A DNA stretch of 39,033 nucleotides from an uncultured Flavobacteriales bacterium. Its GTDB lineage: Bacteria; Bacteroidota; Bacteroidia; Flavobacteriales_D; Crocinitomicaceae. The position numbers were made by a program, and so were the translations under genes. The stretch is from the NCBI GenBank assembly GCA_903860985.1, contig CAIOSO010000081.1, forward strand, positions 1 to 39,033, in the 5' to 3' direction. The notes beneath the pieces are model-generated. The model saw nothing but the letters and a program-made list of their open reading frames with translations, was not told the DNA's origin and did not search any database. This document shows positions 1 through 8,353 of this stretch, in pieces; position 1 is the stretch's first letter, and every line of letters starts with the position of its first letter.

Positions 1-486
1 CGCTGGATTCCCAGAGATGATGGAAAAATCGGGAAATTCTCCGCGCACGTAACTGTAGGCTGAGACGATTGAACCTTTACCGATTTTGGTTTTTGGCATG
101 ATGGTCGAATGTGGACCAATAAACGTGTATTTACCGATGTGTACCTCTCCCCGCTCGTATCCTTTCATATCACCCTCGCCATAATGCTTACCGTAAAGTC
201 GAATAGACATGTGACTCGAATGGGAAGTGATGTTGATAAATGTGGTGAGTTGACAGCCTTCTTCAATCGTGATTCCATTGCTCGCTTCAAGGTAATTATA
301 GTGTCCAATGAAAACATTTGTCCCTAAAGTTAAACTCTGTGGATGATCAATATAGGTGGTGTTGGAAATGCGTGTTTTTTCAATGCGTTTTCCATTCTTG
401 TCAAAAATTCGACCGTTCATCGCAGGACGAAACAATAAAAAAAATCGTCTTAGAATTTTGTCAATAAATTTTTGTTTGCCCAACAT
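1..486 (-). CDS. Hexapeptide-repeat acyltransferase, partial (C-terminus outside window)
   Basis: Reading the minus strand from ATG at 486 gives 162 codons open to the window edge. The start MLGKQKFIDKILRR is followed by imperfect left-handed beta-helix hexapeptides: TLGTNVFIGHY, GITIEEGCQL, VHIGKYTFIGPHSTIMP and KIGKGSIVSAYS, ending at IISGNPA. The GNPA ending and the histidine in the FIGPHS turn fit the WbbJ/CysE-like O-acetyltransferases that modify sugars in O-antigen or exopolysaccharide loci. It is transcribed away from the glycosyltransferase genes that start at 608, so the two sides are divergent. The family call is firm; the acceptor sugar and acyl group are unknown. The conserved tail after GNPA is not in the window. 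Confidence 0.85.
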   Translation of the reverse strand, partial: MLGKQKFIDKILRRFFLLFRPAMNGRIFDKNGKRIEKTRISNTTYIDHPQSLTLGTNVFIGHYNYLEASNGITIEEGCQLTTFINITSHSSHMSIRLYGKHYGEGDMKGYERGEVHIGKYTFIGPHSTIMPKTKIGKGSIVSAYSYVRGEFPDFSIISGNPA

Positions 487-504
487 AGAATTTTGATTGC
501 CTAG

Positions 505-512
505 CGAAGATA
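505..512 (-). promoter_or_regulatory. Possible -7 element for the acyltransferase
   Basis: On the minus strand this reads TATCTTCG, one base off the Bacteroidota -7 consensus TAnnTTTG, 18 bp before the acyltransferase start. No clear -33 TTTG is visible, so this is weak. Confidence 0.3.
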
Positions 513-588
513 ATGAAATTTTCCTACTTCCTTCATTCGCGACATGGACCCCAAAAAAAGCTCCGATTCATACAACGCATAAAATCAG

Positions 589-596
589 TATTTTTG
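589..596 (+). promoter_or_regulatory. Possible -7 element for the polysaccharide genes
   Basis: TATTTTTG matches the Bacteroidota -7 consensus TAnnTTTG exactly and lies 11 bp before the ATG at 608. A matching -33 TTTG is not evident at the usual distance. Confidence 0.4.
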
Positions 597-607
597 TTTG
601 AATTCTG

Positions 608-1741
608 ATGGATAAATCAACTGTGAACCAAGAACCCGAAAAGCTTAAAATTGTACACCTAACTAGTGCACACAATGACAGAGATGTTCGCATTTTCTTG
701 AAAGAATGTCGTTCACTGGCGCGCAACTATCCAAACACAGAAGTTCACCTTGTCCTTGCAGGTGTAGAGGAAAGACTAGAAGATGGTGTTCATATTCATT
801 CGGTTCCAAAACGAAGCGGAAACATCCTCACAAGAATGTGGCAAACAGTGAATCAAGTGCGTAAAAAAGCCTTGGAGCTCCAAGGGGACATTTATCACCT
901 TCACGATCCGGAGCTACTCAGAATTGCCATTCGCTTAAAACGAGGCGGAAAAAAAGTCATTTATGATGCACATGAGGACCTTCCACGTCAAATAAGTGGG
1001 AAATCGTATTTACCCGTCAAAGGACTCATTGCTTTCGTGATTGAAATCTTGGAGGACTTTGTCAGCGCGAGAGTAAATGGAATTATTGCTGCAACTCCTT
1101 TTATTGCTGAACGATTTAAAAAAATACACCAAAACACGATTGACATAAATAATTTCCCGCTTGATTCGGAAATTGAATTCATACCAAACGCAACCATTAC
1201 AAAAGAAAATTCGGTTTGTTTCATTGGGGGGATCTCACTTATTCGCGGGACCAAAGAACTGGTGGACGCGATGGAATTTGCCGATTGTAGATTAGAACTG
1301 GCTGGCGAAATACCTATTGACTTTCAACAAACGCTGGAAGCAAGTCCCGGATGGAATAAGGTCCATGCACTTGGATTTATAAACCGTCAACAATCCATGG
1401 AAATCAAACAAAAATCCATAGCCGGAATCGTTACGTTTTTACCTTTCCCCAATCACATTAATGCTCAGCCCAATAAATTTTTTGAATACATGGCTGCCGG
1501 ACTTCCCGTAATTGGTTCCAATTTTCCGATGTGGCGCGATTTATTAGAGAAAAACAGGTGTGGGATTTGTGTGGACCCAACAAATCCGAAGGAACTCGCT
1601 GAAGCCATCAATTATCTAAAGGCACATCCTGAAGAAGCCAAAGCAATGGGAGAAAATGGAAAAAGACTCGTGCGAGAAACGTATCATTGGAAGGCGGAAG
1701 AAAGCAAACTTTTCGACTTTTATCAAGCCTTAATGACTTAG
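608..1741 (+). CDS. GT4-type glycosyltransferase
   Basis: A 377 aa GT-B-fold glycosyltransferase of the GT4 group, which transfers a sugar from a nucleotide donor onto a growing surface glycan at the inner membrane. The N-terminus carries the HLTSAHNDRDVRIFLKEC pattern typical of bacterial polysaccharide GT4 enzymes, then a DAHEDLP stretch. The C-terminal half has the FIGGISLIRGTKEL segment and the donor-binding region around NKFFEYMAAGLPVIGSNF, where the FEYMA glutamate normally contacts the donor. It ends with the usual helical tail. It is first in a run with the O-antigen ligase (1 bp gap) and GT2 (4 bp overlap). Donor and acceptor cannot be read from sequence. Confidence 0.9.
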   Translation: MDKSTVNQEPEKLKIVHLTSAHNDRDVRIFLKECRSLARNYPNTEVHLVLAGVEERLEDGVHIHSVPKRSGNILTRMWQTVNQVRKKALELQGDIYHLHDPELLRIAIRLKRGGKKVIYDAHEDLPRQISGKSYLPVKGLIAFVIEILEDFVSARVNGIIAATPFIAERFKKIHQNTIDINNFPLDSEIEFIPNATITKENSVCFIGGISLIRGTKELVDAMEFADCRLELAGEIPIDFQQTLEASPGWNKVHALGFINRQQSMEIKQKSIAGIVTFLPFPNHINAQPNKFFEYMAAGLPVIGSNFPMWRDLLEKNRCGICVDPTNPKELAEAINYLKAHPEEAKAMGENGKRLVRETYHWKAEESKLFDFYQALMT

Positions 1742-1742
1742 T

Positions 1743-2969
1743 ATGAAATTCGAGAAAATATATCTGTATGCCTTGATTTTTATGGTTTCCTTCTGGATTC
1801 CCTTGCCAATTTTGTCGTCGCCATCTATCGCCATTTTCGGACTTATCGTTATTTATGGCGCGTGGAAACAAAACCTGCGATTTAAATTCAATGGTATTCT
1901 TTTTTGCTTTTTCGCATTCTACCTAATCTATGTGCTTTATTGCATTCCAAGTCAGCATATGGATAAGGCGATGGACTATTTAGAATACAAGTTATCCTTT
2001 CTCATTTTCCCCATACTATTTTCCTTTCGTCCAACTTTTGATATCGAAAGAAAACACGTTCTTCGATCATTCGTCGGCGCATGTTTGATCTTATCTTTCT
2101 TTTATGTTGGACAAGCCTGTTTCCATTATATTCAAACGAAAGACCTAGGCTATTTTCAGTCCTCCGCCTTTGCAACCAATCACCACCCAAGTTATGTGGC
2201 TGCATTTCTTTCCCTTTCGATTTACATCCTCATTCAGTCTTTGCCCAAGGAAAAAAATCAGAAACGAAGATTCATTTACTTGGTGATCATCTTATTTTTC
2301 ACCCTCTTGCATTTTCCACTCACAAGCTTGGCTGGAATCCTCCTACTGTTTAGTCTATACTCCTTTCTTTTTATCAAATGGGCATGGGAGAAATTAAATA
2401 AATGGCAATTTGGCGCCATGATCATTCTTGGTATTCTCACCATTCAGTTGGTGTTTTTATTCCAACCTAGTTTGAAACGCAATATCACTTTTACGGCAGA
2501 ACTAGCCAACAATTACCTTCAATCACCATCTGATTTTATCAAGAGCCATCCAAAAGTAATGTCTGGAAATCAAGCTAGATTAGTTATTTGGACAATTACC
2601 GGTCAAATCATTGCGAAGCATCCAATGGGCGTTGGATTAGGCAACTTAGAGGACGAAATGCGCAAACAACTCGCCGACTTAAATCAGCAAGGACTCATTG
2701 AAAAGAACTACAATCCACACAATCAATTTCTACAAATCACTGCTGAAATAGGAATTCCGGGACTGCTACTCATTGCTGCTATCCTATGGTTTACGATACG
2801 TTTGGCTTGGAAGCGAAAAGATTTTTTGCTGTTATTTTTAGTGTGGAGCCTGATTCTTAACTCCTTGTTTGAAAGCATGCTACAACGTCAATCTGGCATT
2901 GTATTTTACACCATGCTCATTTGCCTATTTGTGCATATTTTACCTTTTTCTAAAACAAGTGAATCATGA
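1743..2969 (+). CDS. O-antigen ligase/polymerase-like membrane protein (Wzy_C family)
   Basis: A 408 aa protein with about ten hydrophobic segments and one larger soluble stretch at roughly residues 245-330. That stretch contains GNQARLVIW, IIAKHPMGVGLGN and YNPHNQFLQITAEIG. The PHNxFLQ pattern before late membrane helices is characteristic of the Wzy_C domain of O-antigen ligases (WaaL) and polymerases (Wzy). Such enzymes join undecaprenyl-linked glycan to lipid A core or polymerise repeat units at the periplasmic face. Its position between a GT4 gene and a GT2 gene supports a role in surface polysaccharide assembly. Ligase and polymerase cannot be told apart from this sequence. Confidence 0.85.
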   Translation: MKFEKIYLYALIFMVSFWIPLPILSSPSIAIFGLIVIYGAWKQNLRFKFNGILFCFFAFYLIYVLYCIPSQHMDKAMDYLEYKLSFLIFPILFSFRPTFDIERKHVLRSFVGACLILSFFYVGQACFHYIQTKDLGYFQSSAFATNHHPSYVAAFLSLSIYILIQSLPKEKNQKRRFIYLVIILFFTLLHFPLTSLAGILLLFSLYSFLFIKWAWEKLNKWQFGAMIILGILTIQLVFLFQPSLKRNITFTAELANNYLQSPSDFIKSHPKVMSGNQARLVIWTITGQIIAKHPMGVGLGNLEDEMRKQLADLNQQGLIEKNYNPHNQFLQITAEIGIPGLLLIAAILWFTIRLAWKRKDFLLLFLVWSLILNSLFESMLQRQSGIVFYTMLICLFVHILPFSKTSES

Positions 2970-3979
2970 AATTAAGTGCAGTGATTCCTTGTCGCAATGA
3001 ACGCGCCTTCATCAAAGAGTGTGTGAACGCCATTTTTGCCTGTGATCTTCCTTCGGACTGCGAGATGCACGTGTATGTCGTGGACGGAATGAGCGATGAT
3101 GGAACACGCGAACAAGTACTTGAACTGATGAAAACCAATGCGCACATTTCACTCATCGATAATCCTAAAAAGTTAACGCCATTTGCCTTTAATTTAGGCA
3201 TTCACGCAGGTGGAAAAGTAGATTTTGTGCAAATCGTTGGGGCGAGACAAATTCTCAGTGCAAATTATTTGATCAACTGTTTGAATGTCCTTCAAGAAAA
3301 GAACGATATCTGGTGCGTCGGTGGAAAAATTACCAATGTTGCGGTGAATAAAACCGGAGAATTAATTTCTGCGGTGATGTCCTCTTCCTTTGGAATGGGA
3401 ATGGGGAATTTTCGCACACTGGAACAATCAGGCTATACAGATACAGTTACGAGTCCGATGTATCCTTATCGCGTATTTGAGAAAATTGGTTTTTTCGATG
3501 AGGACTTGATTCGAAATCAAGACGATGATTTTAATTTCCGTGTCACGAATGCTGGTGGAAAAATCTATTTCATTCACGACATTGAATTGAAATACTACGT
3601 CAGAGCAAAAGTTTCAGGACTACGGAAACAATTTTTTCAATATGGCTATTGGAAAGTGTTTGTCAATCGAAAGCATGGAACCATGACGACGATTCGTCAA
3701 TTGTTTCCACCCGCATTTGTGTTGTACCTCTGTGGCTTGCCTTTGAGTTTCTTTTTTCCGCTTTGGCTTCAACTTCTTTCTATCATACCCCTATTGCTTT
3801 ATCTGTGTGGAATGACGTTTTTCAGTCTCCGATTGACGGGAATAAAACACTTTTTAAATACCGTTTCACTCTTCCCCATCATTCACGTGAGTTATGGCAT
3901 GGGCTATTTGCTCGGAATGATTGATTTTCTTTTGCTCAAGAAAAATCCAAGTGACAAGCAGAAGGAATTAAGTCGTTAA
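2966..3979 (+). CDS. GT2 family glycosyltransferase with C-terminal membrane segments
   Basis: A 337 aa GT-A-fold enzyme. It opens with KLSAVIPCRNERAFIKEC, followed by YVVDGMSDDGTREQV, the nucleotide-sugar binding motif. Further on are the NQDDDFNFRV motif (the ED/DD region that binds the acceptor or supplies the base) and a KYYVRAKVSGLRKQFFQYG segment. From about residue 240 there are three or four hydrophobic helices, giving the ExoA-like or succinoglycan-transferase-like layout of a membrane-anchored processive or monofunctional transferase. Its ATG overlaps the stop of the ligase gene (ATGA), which indicates translational coupling. It runs convergently into the CDGSH gene, overlapping it by 12 bp. 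Confidence 0.88.
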   Translation: MKLSAVIPCRNERAFIKECVNAIFACDLPSDCEMHVYVVDGMSDDGTREQVLELMKTNAHISLIDNPKKLTPFAFNLGIHAGGKVDFVQIVGARQILSANYLINCLNVLQEKNDIWCVGGKITNVAVNKTGELISAVMSSSFGMGMGNFRTLEQSGYTDTVTSPMYPYRVFEKIGFFDEDLIRNQDDDFNFRVTNAGGKIYFIHDIELKYYVRAKVSGLRKQFFQYGYWKVFVNRKHGTMTTIRQLFPPAFVLYLCGLPLSFFFPLWLQLLSIIPLLLYLCGMTFFSLRLTGIKHFLNTVSLFPIIHVSYGMGYLLGMIDFLLLKKNPSDKQKELSR

Positions 3980-4618
3980 GGAAAGGTGTTTATGCGAGCC
4001 ATCACAATTTGGCATGCGCTTCGACAATCCACAAATACAATCCGTGAGTCCTTTACCTTTCAAAATGCGGGAACGAACGTTTTCAATTCTACTCATGCGC
4101 GTAGCAGATTGTTTTGCACCAGAAAAGTGAAGTAAATACCCTCGTTGTCTTCCTGGTGTCAAGGCAAAAAAGGCCGTTTTCAAGGATTCATCCATTTCGA
4201 GTTTGGCTTGAAACTCTTCGACCACCTCATAATCTTCATGAGCTTTCATTGCTACTTTTAATCCAGCTTTTTCCACTTCGATGGCTTCGAAAATATACTG
4301 TTTCAAGATGCTTTCAATTGTTTCAATTTCTTGAAGACTCGTAAAACGAATTTGTCGACCAGACTGCACTTGATCTGTTTGCTGATATAAGATTCCTTCC
4401 GAATCTTGCAACAATGAACCCTTCATAAACATGATTGCAACATATTCCTTAAATCCATGGATCAAACAAATATTTTTTCCTTGAAACATGTAACACGGAT
4501 GCATCCATTTAAAACCTTCTTCCAAATGACAATCCAAAGCAATCATCCGCAATTTTGTTAATTCCGCTTGCCATTTTTTTTGAACTGCTAAGAAATCATC
4601 TACTTTTTCGTTTCTCAT
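3968..4618 (-). CDS. DUF1801/YdeI-like protein with C-terminal CDGSH iron-sulfur motif
   Basis: A 216 aa cytoplasmic protein with three parts. Residues about 10-125 look like DUF1801 (motifs FKWMHPCYMFQGKNICLIHGF and MFMKGSLL). Residues about 130-185 look like the YdeI/OmdA helical domain (ALTPGRQRGYLLHF, then SATRMSRIENV). The tail DCICGLSKRMPNCDGSH fits the CDGSH signature C-x-C-x2-S-x3-P-x-C-D-G-S-H; the predicted [2Fe-2S] ligands are C194, C196, C205 and H209. CDGSH domains bind a redox-active, acid-labile cluster. The physiological role of this combination is unknown to me. It sits reverse-oriented within polysaccharide genes and has no obvious partner. Confidence 0.85.
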   Translation of the reverse strand: MRNEKVDDFLAVQKKWQAELTKLRMIALDCHLEEGFKWMHPCYMFQGKNICLIHGFKEYVAIMFMKGSLLQDSEGILYQQTDQVQSGRQIRFTSLQEIETIESILKQYIFEAIEVEKAGLKVAMKAHEDYEVVEEFQAKLEMDESLKTAFFALTPGRQRGYLLHFSGAKQSATRMSRIENVRSRILKGKGLTDCICGLSKRMPNCDGSHKHLSLTT

Positions 4619-4633
4619 GGAAATGTGTTTTTA

Positions 4634-4641
4634 CAAAAGTA
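4634..4641 (-). promoter_or_regulatory. Possible -7 element for the CDGSH gene
   Basis: On the minus strand the bases read TACTTTTG, an exact match to TAnnTTTG, 15 bp before the ATG of the DUF1801/CDGSH gene. The -33 box is not clear. Confidence 0.4.
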
Positions 4642-4675
4642 AGTAAAACGGCAGCGATGGAAAACGATCCGTTGG

Positions 4676-4709
4676 TTGAAGTGAGTTTACAATATAAAAA
4701 GTAACTTTG
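4676..4709 (+). promoter_or_regulatory. Bacteroidota-type promoter for the aminotransferase gene
   Basis: TTGA at 4676-4679 and TAACTTTG at 4702-4709 match the -33 and -7 boxes, with a 22 bp spacer. The ATG follows at 4714, so a transcript started here would have almost no leader. Confidence 0.5.
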
Positions 4710-4713
4710 TTTT

Positions 4714-5922
4714 ATGATACCTTTCTCACCCCCCCGCATCGACCAACGTGTCGTGGATGAAGTTACTGCAGCGCTATTAAGCGGCTGGATTACCACCGGT
4801 CCACGTACGAAATTGTTTGAAAAGAAAATCACGGAATACTGTGGTTGTCAAACAACGGTTGCTGTGAACTCATGGACCGCAGGAATGGAGATTTTATTGC
4901 GTTGGTGGGGAGTTGGTCCGGGCGATGAAGTGATTATTCCAGTTTATACCTATTGTGCAAGTGCAAATGTTGTTTTGCATACGGGAGCGACACCTGTCAT
5001 GGTGGACATCAGTTCAGATGATTTCAATATTTCGAAGGAGAAAATCGCAGCGGCGATCACCGAACGCACAAAAGTCATTATGCCGGTAGATATTTCTGGA
5101 TATCCATGTGATTACGATGCCATCTATCAAATCGTTGAAGCGAATCGTGCTATTTTCCAAGCGTCCAACGAAAAACAAGAAAAACTCGGTAGGATATTAA
5201 TCGCAGCAGATGCGGCACATAGTTTTGGAGCAACGTACAAAGGAAAAGTTTCCGGAGCCATTGCCGATGTCACGTGTTTCTCTTTTCACGCCGTAAAAAA
5301 CCTGACCACTGCGGAAGGTGGAGCCATTTGTTTCAATCTTCCCGCAGGATTTGACCACGAGGAAATTTACAAAGAATTTTGCATTAAAATCCTTCATGGA
5401 CAATCGAAAGACGCTTTAGCAAAAGCACAAAAAGGCGCTTGGCGTTACGACGTACTGGAGCCTGGATTTAAGTGCAACATGACGGATCTTCAAGCAGCGA
5501 TTGGACTCATCGAGTTGGAGCGCTACCAAGAAAACCTCGATCGCAGAAAAACGATTTTTGATGCCTACGATGCCGCTTTCCAACAAACATCTTGGGCAAT
5601 CATACCAGTGAATCACACCGCGGAAAAACAGACGTGTTACCATTTATACCAGCTGAGGATTGCAGATGTCAGCGAAGAACAGCGCGATGCGATTATCCAA
5701 GAGATTTTCGAACAAGATGTCTCTGTAAACGTCCATTTTCAACCTTTACCACTCTTGACAGCGTATAAAAATTTGGGCTACCAGATGGCTGATTATCCAG
5801 AGGCATGGAATAAATATTCAACAGAAATTTCATTGCCCGTTTATTTTAACTTAACGGATGAACAAGTGCAGCAAGTAATCGCCGCCGTGAAAACAGCCGT
5901 TTTCAAGGTCCTTCAAAAATAG
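4714..5922 (+). CDS. DegT/DnrJ/EryC1/StrS family PLP-dependent aminotransferase
   Basis: A 402 aa fold-type I aminotransferase of the sugar aminotransferase family. It converts keto-sugar nucleotides to amino-sugars for surface glycans. The start MIPFSPPRIDQRVVDEV and the GPRTKLFEKKI segment are typical. AVNSWTAGMEI is the region binding the PLP phosphate. AADAAHSFGATY contains the PLP-ring-contacting aspartate, and SFHAVKNLTTAEGGA places the Schiff-base lysine at K195. The C-terminal YHLYQLRI and VNVHFQPLPLL segments are also family hallmarks. It belongs functionally with the upstream glycosyltransferases although a reverse gene intervenes, and is followed 3 bp later by a secreted-protein gene. 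The exact sugar substrate is unknown. Confidence 0.92.
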   Translation: MIPFSPPRIDQRVVDEVTAALLSGWITTGPRTKLFEKKITEYCGCQTTVAVNSWTAGMEILLRWWGVGPGDEVIIPVYTYCASANVVLHTGATPVMVDISSDDFNISKEKIAAAITERTKVIMPVDISGYPCDYDAIYQIVEANRAIFQASNEKQEKLGRILIAADAAHSFGATYKGKVSGAIADVTCFSFHAVKNLTTAEGGAICFNLPAGFDHEEIYKEFCIKILHGQSKDALAKAQKGAWRYDVLEPGFKCNMTDLQAAIGLIELERYQENLDRRKTIFDAYDAAFQQTSWAIIPVNHTAEKQTCYHLYQLRIADVSEEQRDAIIQEIFEQDVSVNVHFQPLPLLTAYKNLGYQMADYPEAWNKYSTEISLPVYFNLTDEQVQQVIAAVKTAVFKVLQK

Positions 5923-5925
5923 TTT

Positions 5926-6642
5926 ATGAATAAAACACTGTTTTTCTGTCTTATACTTTGTCTGTTTTCGTGGACAAATACATCCGCGCAAACAAAACCA
6001 AATCCAATTTGGGAAAAAGACTTTGTCGATACCTGTGTGGTCATTCCACTTGGTGTCGATTTCGGCTTGTGCGCAATGCCACTTGGCTGGGCCTTAAGTG
6101 ATTCCGGATGCGTAATGCTTTCTGGTTGTAGCATGATTGGTTCCAATGGCACAGACTATTCCACTTCTTTTTTCCAAAGTTCCTACCAATGTAATGGCGC
6201 TTGCATACAAGATACAACAGTTCTTCTTGCATGTGTAGATAGTTCCTTGATAGATTTAACTGCATTGTGTCCAACAGTCTATTTACCCGTTTGCGGATGT
6301 GATTCCATCACCTACTCAAATTCTTGTGAAGCATTGAACTATGGCGGTGTTGTTTCGTATACGGATGGTGCGTGCACAAGTGCAAATCTTACACAAAATT
6401 GGATAAGTTTTATAGAAATTCTACCGAATCCGTTTACTGAATATTTGGAGTTTGAAATAAATGGTTTGACGAATATCCAATTAACCATTTTTCAGGCAAA
6501 TGGACTTGAAATTCTTCGAAGAGATTTATCGATAGGATTCCAACACATTGAATTAAATCAATTGACTTCAGGAACTTATTTTTTACGAGTAGAAAATAGC
6601 CAAACTGGACAGTCTTTTATGACAGTTGCCGTTAAATACTAA
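5926..6642 (+). CDS. Secreted Kazal-like domain protein with T9SS sorting tail
   Basis: A 238 aa exported protein. Residues 1-22 form a Sec signal peptide ending TSAQ. The middle is cysteine-rich. At about residues 110-150, CPTVYLPVCGCDSITYSNSC then DGAC resembles a Kazal-type serine protease inhibitor domain (C-x(n)-PVCG-x(n)-TYxNxC). The last ~75 residues (EILPNPFTEYLEFEI through SGTYFLRVEN) are a type A Por-secretion sorting domain, which directs export across the outer membrane by T9SS. It starts 3 bp after the aminotransferase stop and could be cotranscribed. The inhibitor function is inferred from the cysteine pattern only. An AAAATG-T-CATTTT palindrome overlaps the stop codon. Confidence 0.75.
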   Translation: MNKTLFFCLILCLFSWTNTSAQTKPNPIWEKDFVDTCVVIPLGVDFGLCAMPLGWALSDSGCVMLSGCSMIGSNGTDYSTSFFQSSYQCNGACIQDTTVLLACVDSSLIDLTALCPTVYLPVCGCDSITYSNSCEALNYGGVVSYTDGACTSANLTQNWISFIEILPNPFTEYLEFEINGLTNIQLTIFQANGLEILRRDLSIGFQHIELNQLTSGTYFLRVENSQTGQSFMTVAVKY

Positions 6643-6668
6643 AATGTCATTTTAGGTGATTTTCGTCG

Positions 6669-6705
6669 TTTTTTAGTGTTTTTTGCGCTTTTTTCTTTGT
6701 TTTTT
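6669..6705. other. Helically phased T-tracts (predicted curved DNA)
   Basis: Runs of six T start at 6669, 6679, 6689 and 6700, one helical turn apart. A-tracts in this phasing bend DNA. The block lies just upstream of the likely promoter of the ComM-like gene. Confidence 0.6.
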
Positions 6706-6716
6706 ATCTGATTTCA

Positions 6717-6749
6717 TTTGTTTTCGAATCATTTATTTGACTAACTTAA
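6717..6749 (+). promoter_or_regulatory. Possible promoter of the YifB/ComM gene
   Basis: TTTG at 6717-6720 and TAACTTAA at 6742-6749 are separated by 21 bp. The -7 box matches TAnnTTTG in six of eight positions. The start codon follows at 6778. Confidence 0.35.
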
Positions 6750-6777
6750 ATGGAGAAAATTAAAAAACCTCTATTTT

Positions 6778-8322
6778 ATGCTAGTCAAAACCTACTCCAG
6801 TACCGTCTTCGGTATCAATGCCACAACCATCACCATTGAAGTCAATTTAGGCATTGGTGTCAACTTTTATTTAGTCGGATTACCCGATAATTCCGTCAAA
6901 GAAAGTCAACAACGCATCAAAGCTGCCTTTAAAAACAATGACCTCAAATTTCCTGGAAAAGAAATCACGGTGAACATGGCTCCCGCAGATATTCGCAAGG
7001 AAGGATCCGTTTTCGATTTGCCCATCGCCATTGGAATTCTAGCGGTCAGTGAACAAGTGAAAAGCGATCACCTAAATGAGTTCCTGATGATCGGAGAATT
7101 GTCACTCGATGGTTCCGTTCAAGCAACCAAAGGAATTTTACCCATCGCCCTACAAGCGAAAAAAGAAGGATTTAAAGGAATCATCGTCCCGAAGATTAAT
7201 GCGCAAGAAGCGGCCGTCGTTCAGGAAATAAAGGTATACGGCGTGGAGAACATCCGCGAAGTCATTGACTTTATGAACGATGAATCTGCCTTGGAAGCGA
7301 CCATCGTAGATGTCTCTGCCTCTTTCCAACAAAACACCGATGTTTTTGACGACGACTTTCGCGACGTGAAGGGACAAATGAACATCAAACGTGCCTTCGA
7401 AATTGCGGCAGCCGGATCACATAACGTAATTCTCATCGGTCCTCCTGGCGCCGGTAAATCAATGCTGGCCAAACGCTTGTCGACCATTCTTCCACAAATG
7501 ACGATTGAAGAAGCGCTAGAAACGACAAAGATTCATAGCGTTGCCGGTAAGATCAAAAATCCGGTCGGACTCATTACCCAGCGTCCGTTTAGAAAACCCC
7601 ATCACACAATCTCGGACATCGGCTTAATCGGCGGGGGATCCTATCCGCAACCCGGTGAAATTTCTTTGGCACACAACGGAGTTCTTTTTCTCGATGAACT
7701 TCCCGAATACAAACGTGATGTGCTCGAAGTCATGCGTCAACCGTTAGAAGATCGCGTGGTCAATATTTCCAGAGCACGCTTTTCCATCGATTATCCTGCT
7801 GGATTCATGCTCGTCGCGGCAATGAATCCATGTCCGTGTGGATTCTTTAACCATCCAGAGAAAACCTGTGTGTGCGGACCAGGAGTTGTTCAAAAATACT
7901 TGAATCGCATTTCGGGTCCTTTATTGGACCGCATTGACCTGCACGTAGAAGTTACTCCTGTGAGCTTTGATGAACTCTCTTCTACAGTCCCAAGTGAAGG
8001 AAGCCGGTCGATTCGCTTACGCGTGGAAAAAGCCCGTAAAATTCAGCGCGACCGCTTCATGAATCGAGAAGGAATGCATTGCAATGCCCAAATGTCGAAG
8101 TCAGAGTTTGAGGCGAATTGCCAACTTGACGATGCCGGAACCAATTTACTGAAAATGGCGATGAACAAACTTGGACTCTCCGCACGAGCATACGACCGCA
8201 TCATCAAAGTGGCGCGCACCATTGCTGATTTGGACGCCTCGCAACGCATTCAAGCCAATCACATTGCGGAAGCGATTCAATATAGAAGCCTTGATCGAGG
8301 GAATTGGGGGACGGTCCAATAA
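6778..8322 (+). CDS. comM: YifB/ComM family Mg-chelatase-like AAA+ ATPase
   Basis: A 514 aa protein of normal family length. Residues 1-170 are the Lon-protease-like ChlI N-domain ([30 protein letters not shown]). Residues about 185-395 are the AAA+ core, with Walker [14 protein letters not shown] near residue 220, Walker [21 protein letters not shown], and sensor region [11 protein letters not shown]. The C-terminal Mg_chelatase_C domain has [20 protein letters not shown]. In Gram-negative bacteria ComM is a hexameric branch-migration helicase that promotes integration of transformed DNA. Extra cysteines (CPCG, CVCG) in the core are usual for the family. It has its own upstream region with phased T-tracts and stands apart functionally from its neighbours. 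Confidence 0.92.
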   Translation: MLVKTYSSTVFGINATTITIEVNLGIGVNFYLVGLPDNSVKESQQRIKAAFKNNDLKFPGKEITVNMAPADIRKEGSVFDLPIAIGILAVSEQVKSDHLNEFLMIGELSLDGSVQATKGILPIALQAKKEGFKGIIVPKINAQEAAVVQEIKVYGVENIREVIDFMNDESALEATIVDVSASFQQNTDVFDDDFRDVKGQMNIKRAFEIAAAGSHNVILIGPPGAGKSMLAKRLSTILPQMTIEEALETTKIHSVAGKIKNPVGLITQRPFRKPHHTISDIGLIGGGSYPQPGEISLAHNGVLFLDELPEYKRDVLEVMRQPLEDRVVNISRARFSIDYPAGFMLVAAMNPCPCGFFNHPEKTCVCGPGVVQKYLNRISGPLLDRIDLHVEVTPVSFDELSSTVPSEGSRSIRLRVEKARKIQRDRFMNREGMHCNAQMSKSEFEANCQLDDAGTNLLKMAMNKLGLSARAYDRIIKVARTIADLDASQRIQANHIAEAIQYRSLDRGNWGTVQ

Positions 8323-8353
8323 GATTTTTGTACATTTATCCTAAATTTAATCC

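Noticed and set aside
109..327. 72-codon plus-strand frame at the left edge
   Set aside because: It lies opposite the hexapeptide acyltransferase, whose minus-strand frame is open across the whole region with clear family motifs.
6641..6653. AAAATG-T-CATTTT palindrome overlapping the Kazal gene stop
   Set aside because: Stem is almost all AT; could assist termination with the T-rich DNA that follows but cannot be supported alone.
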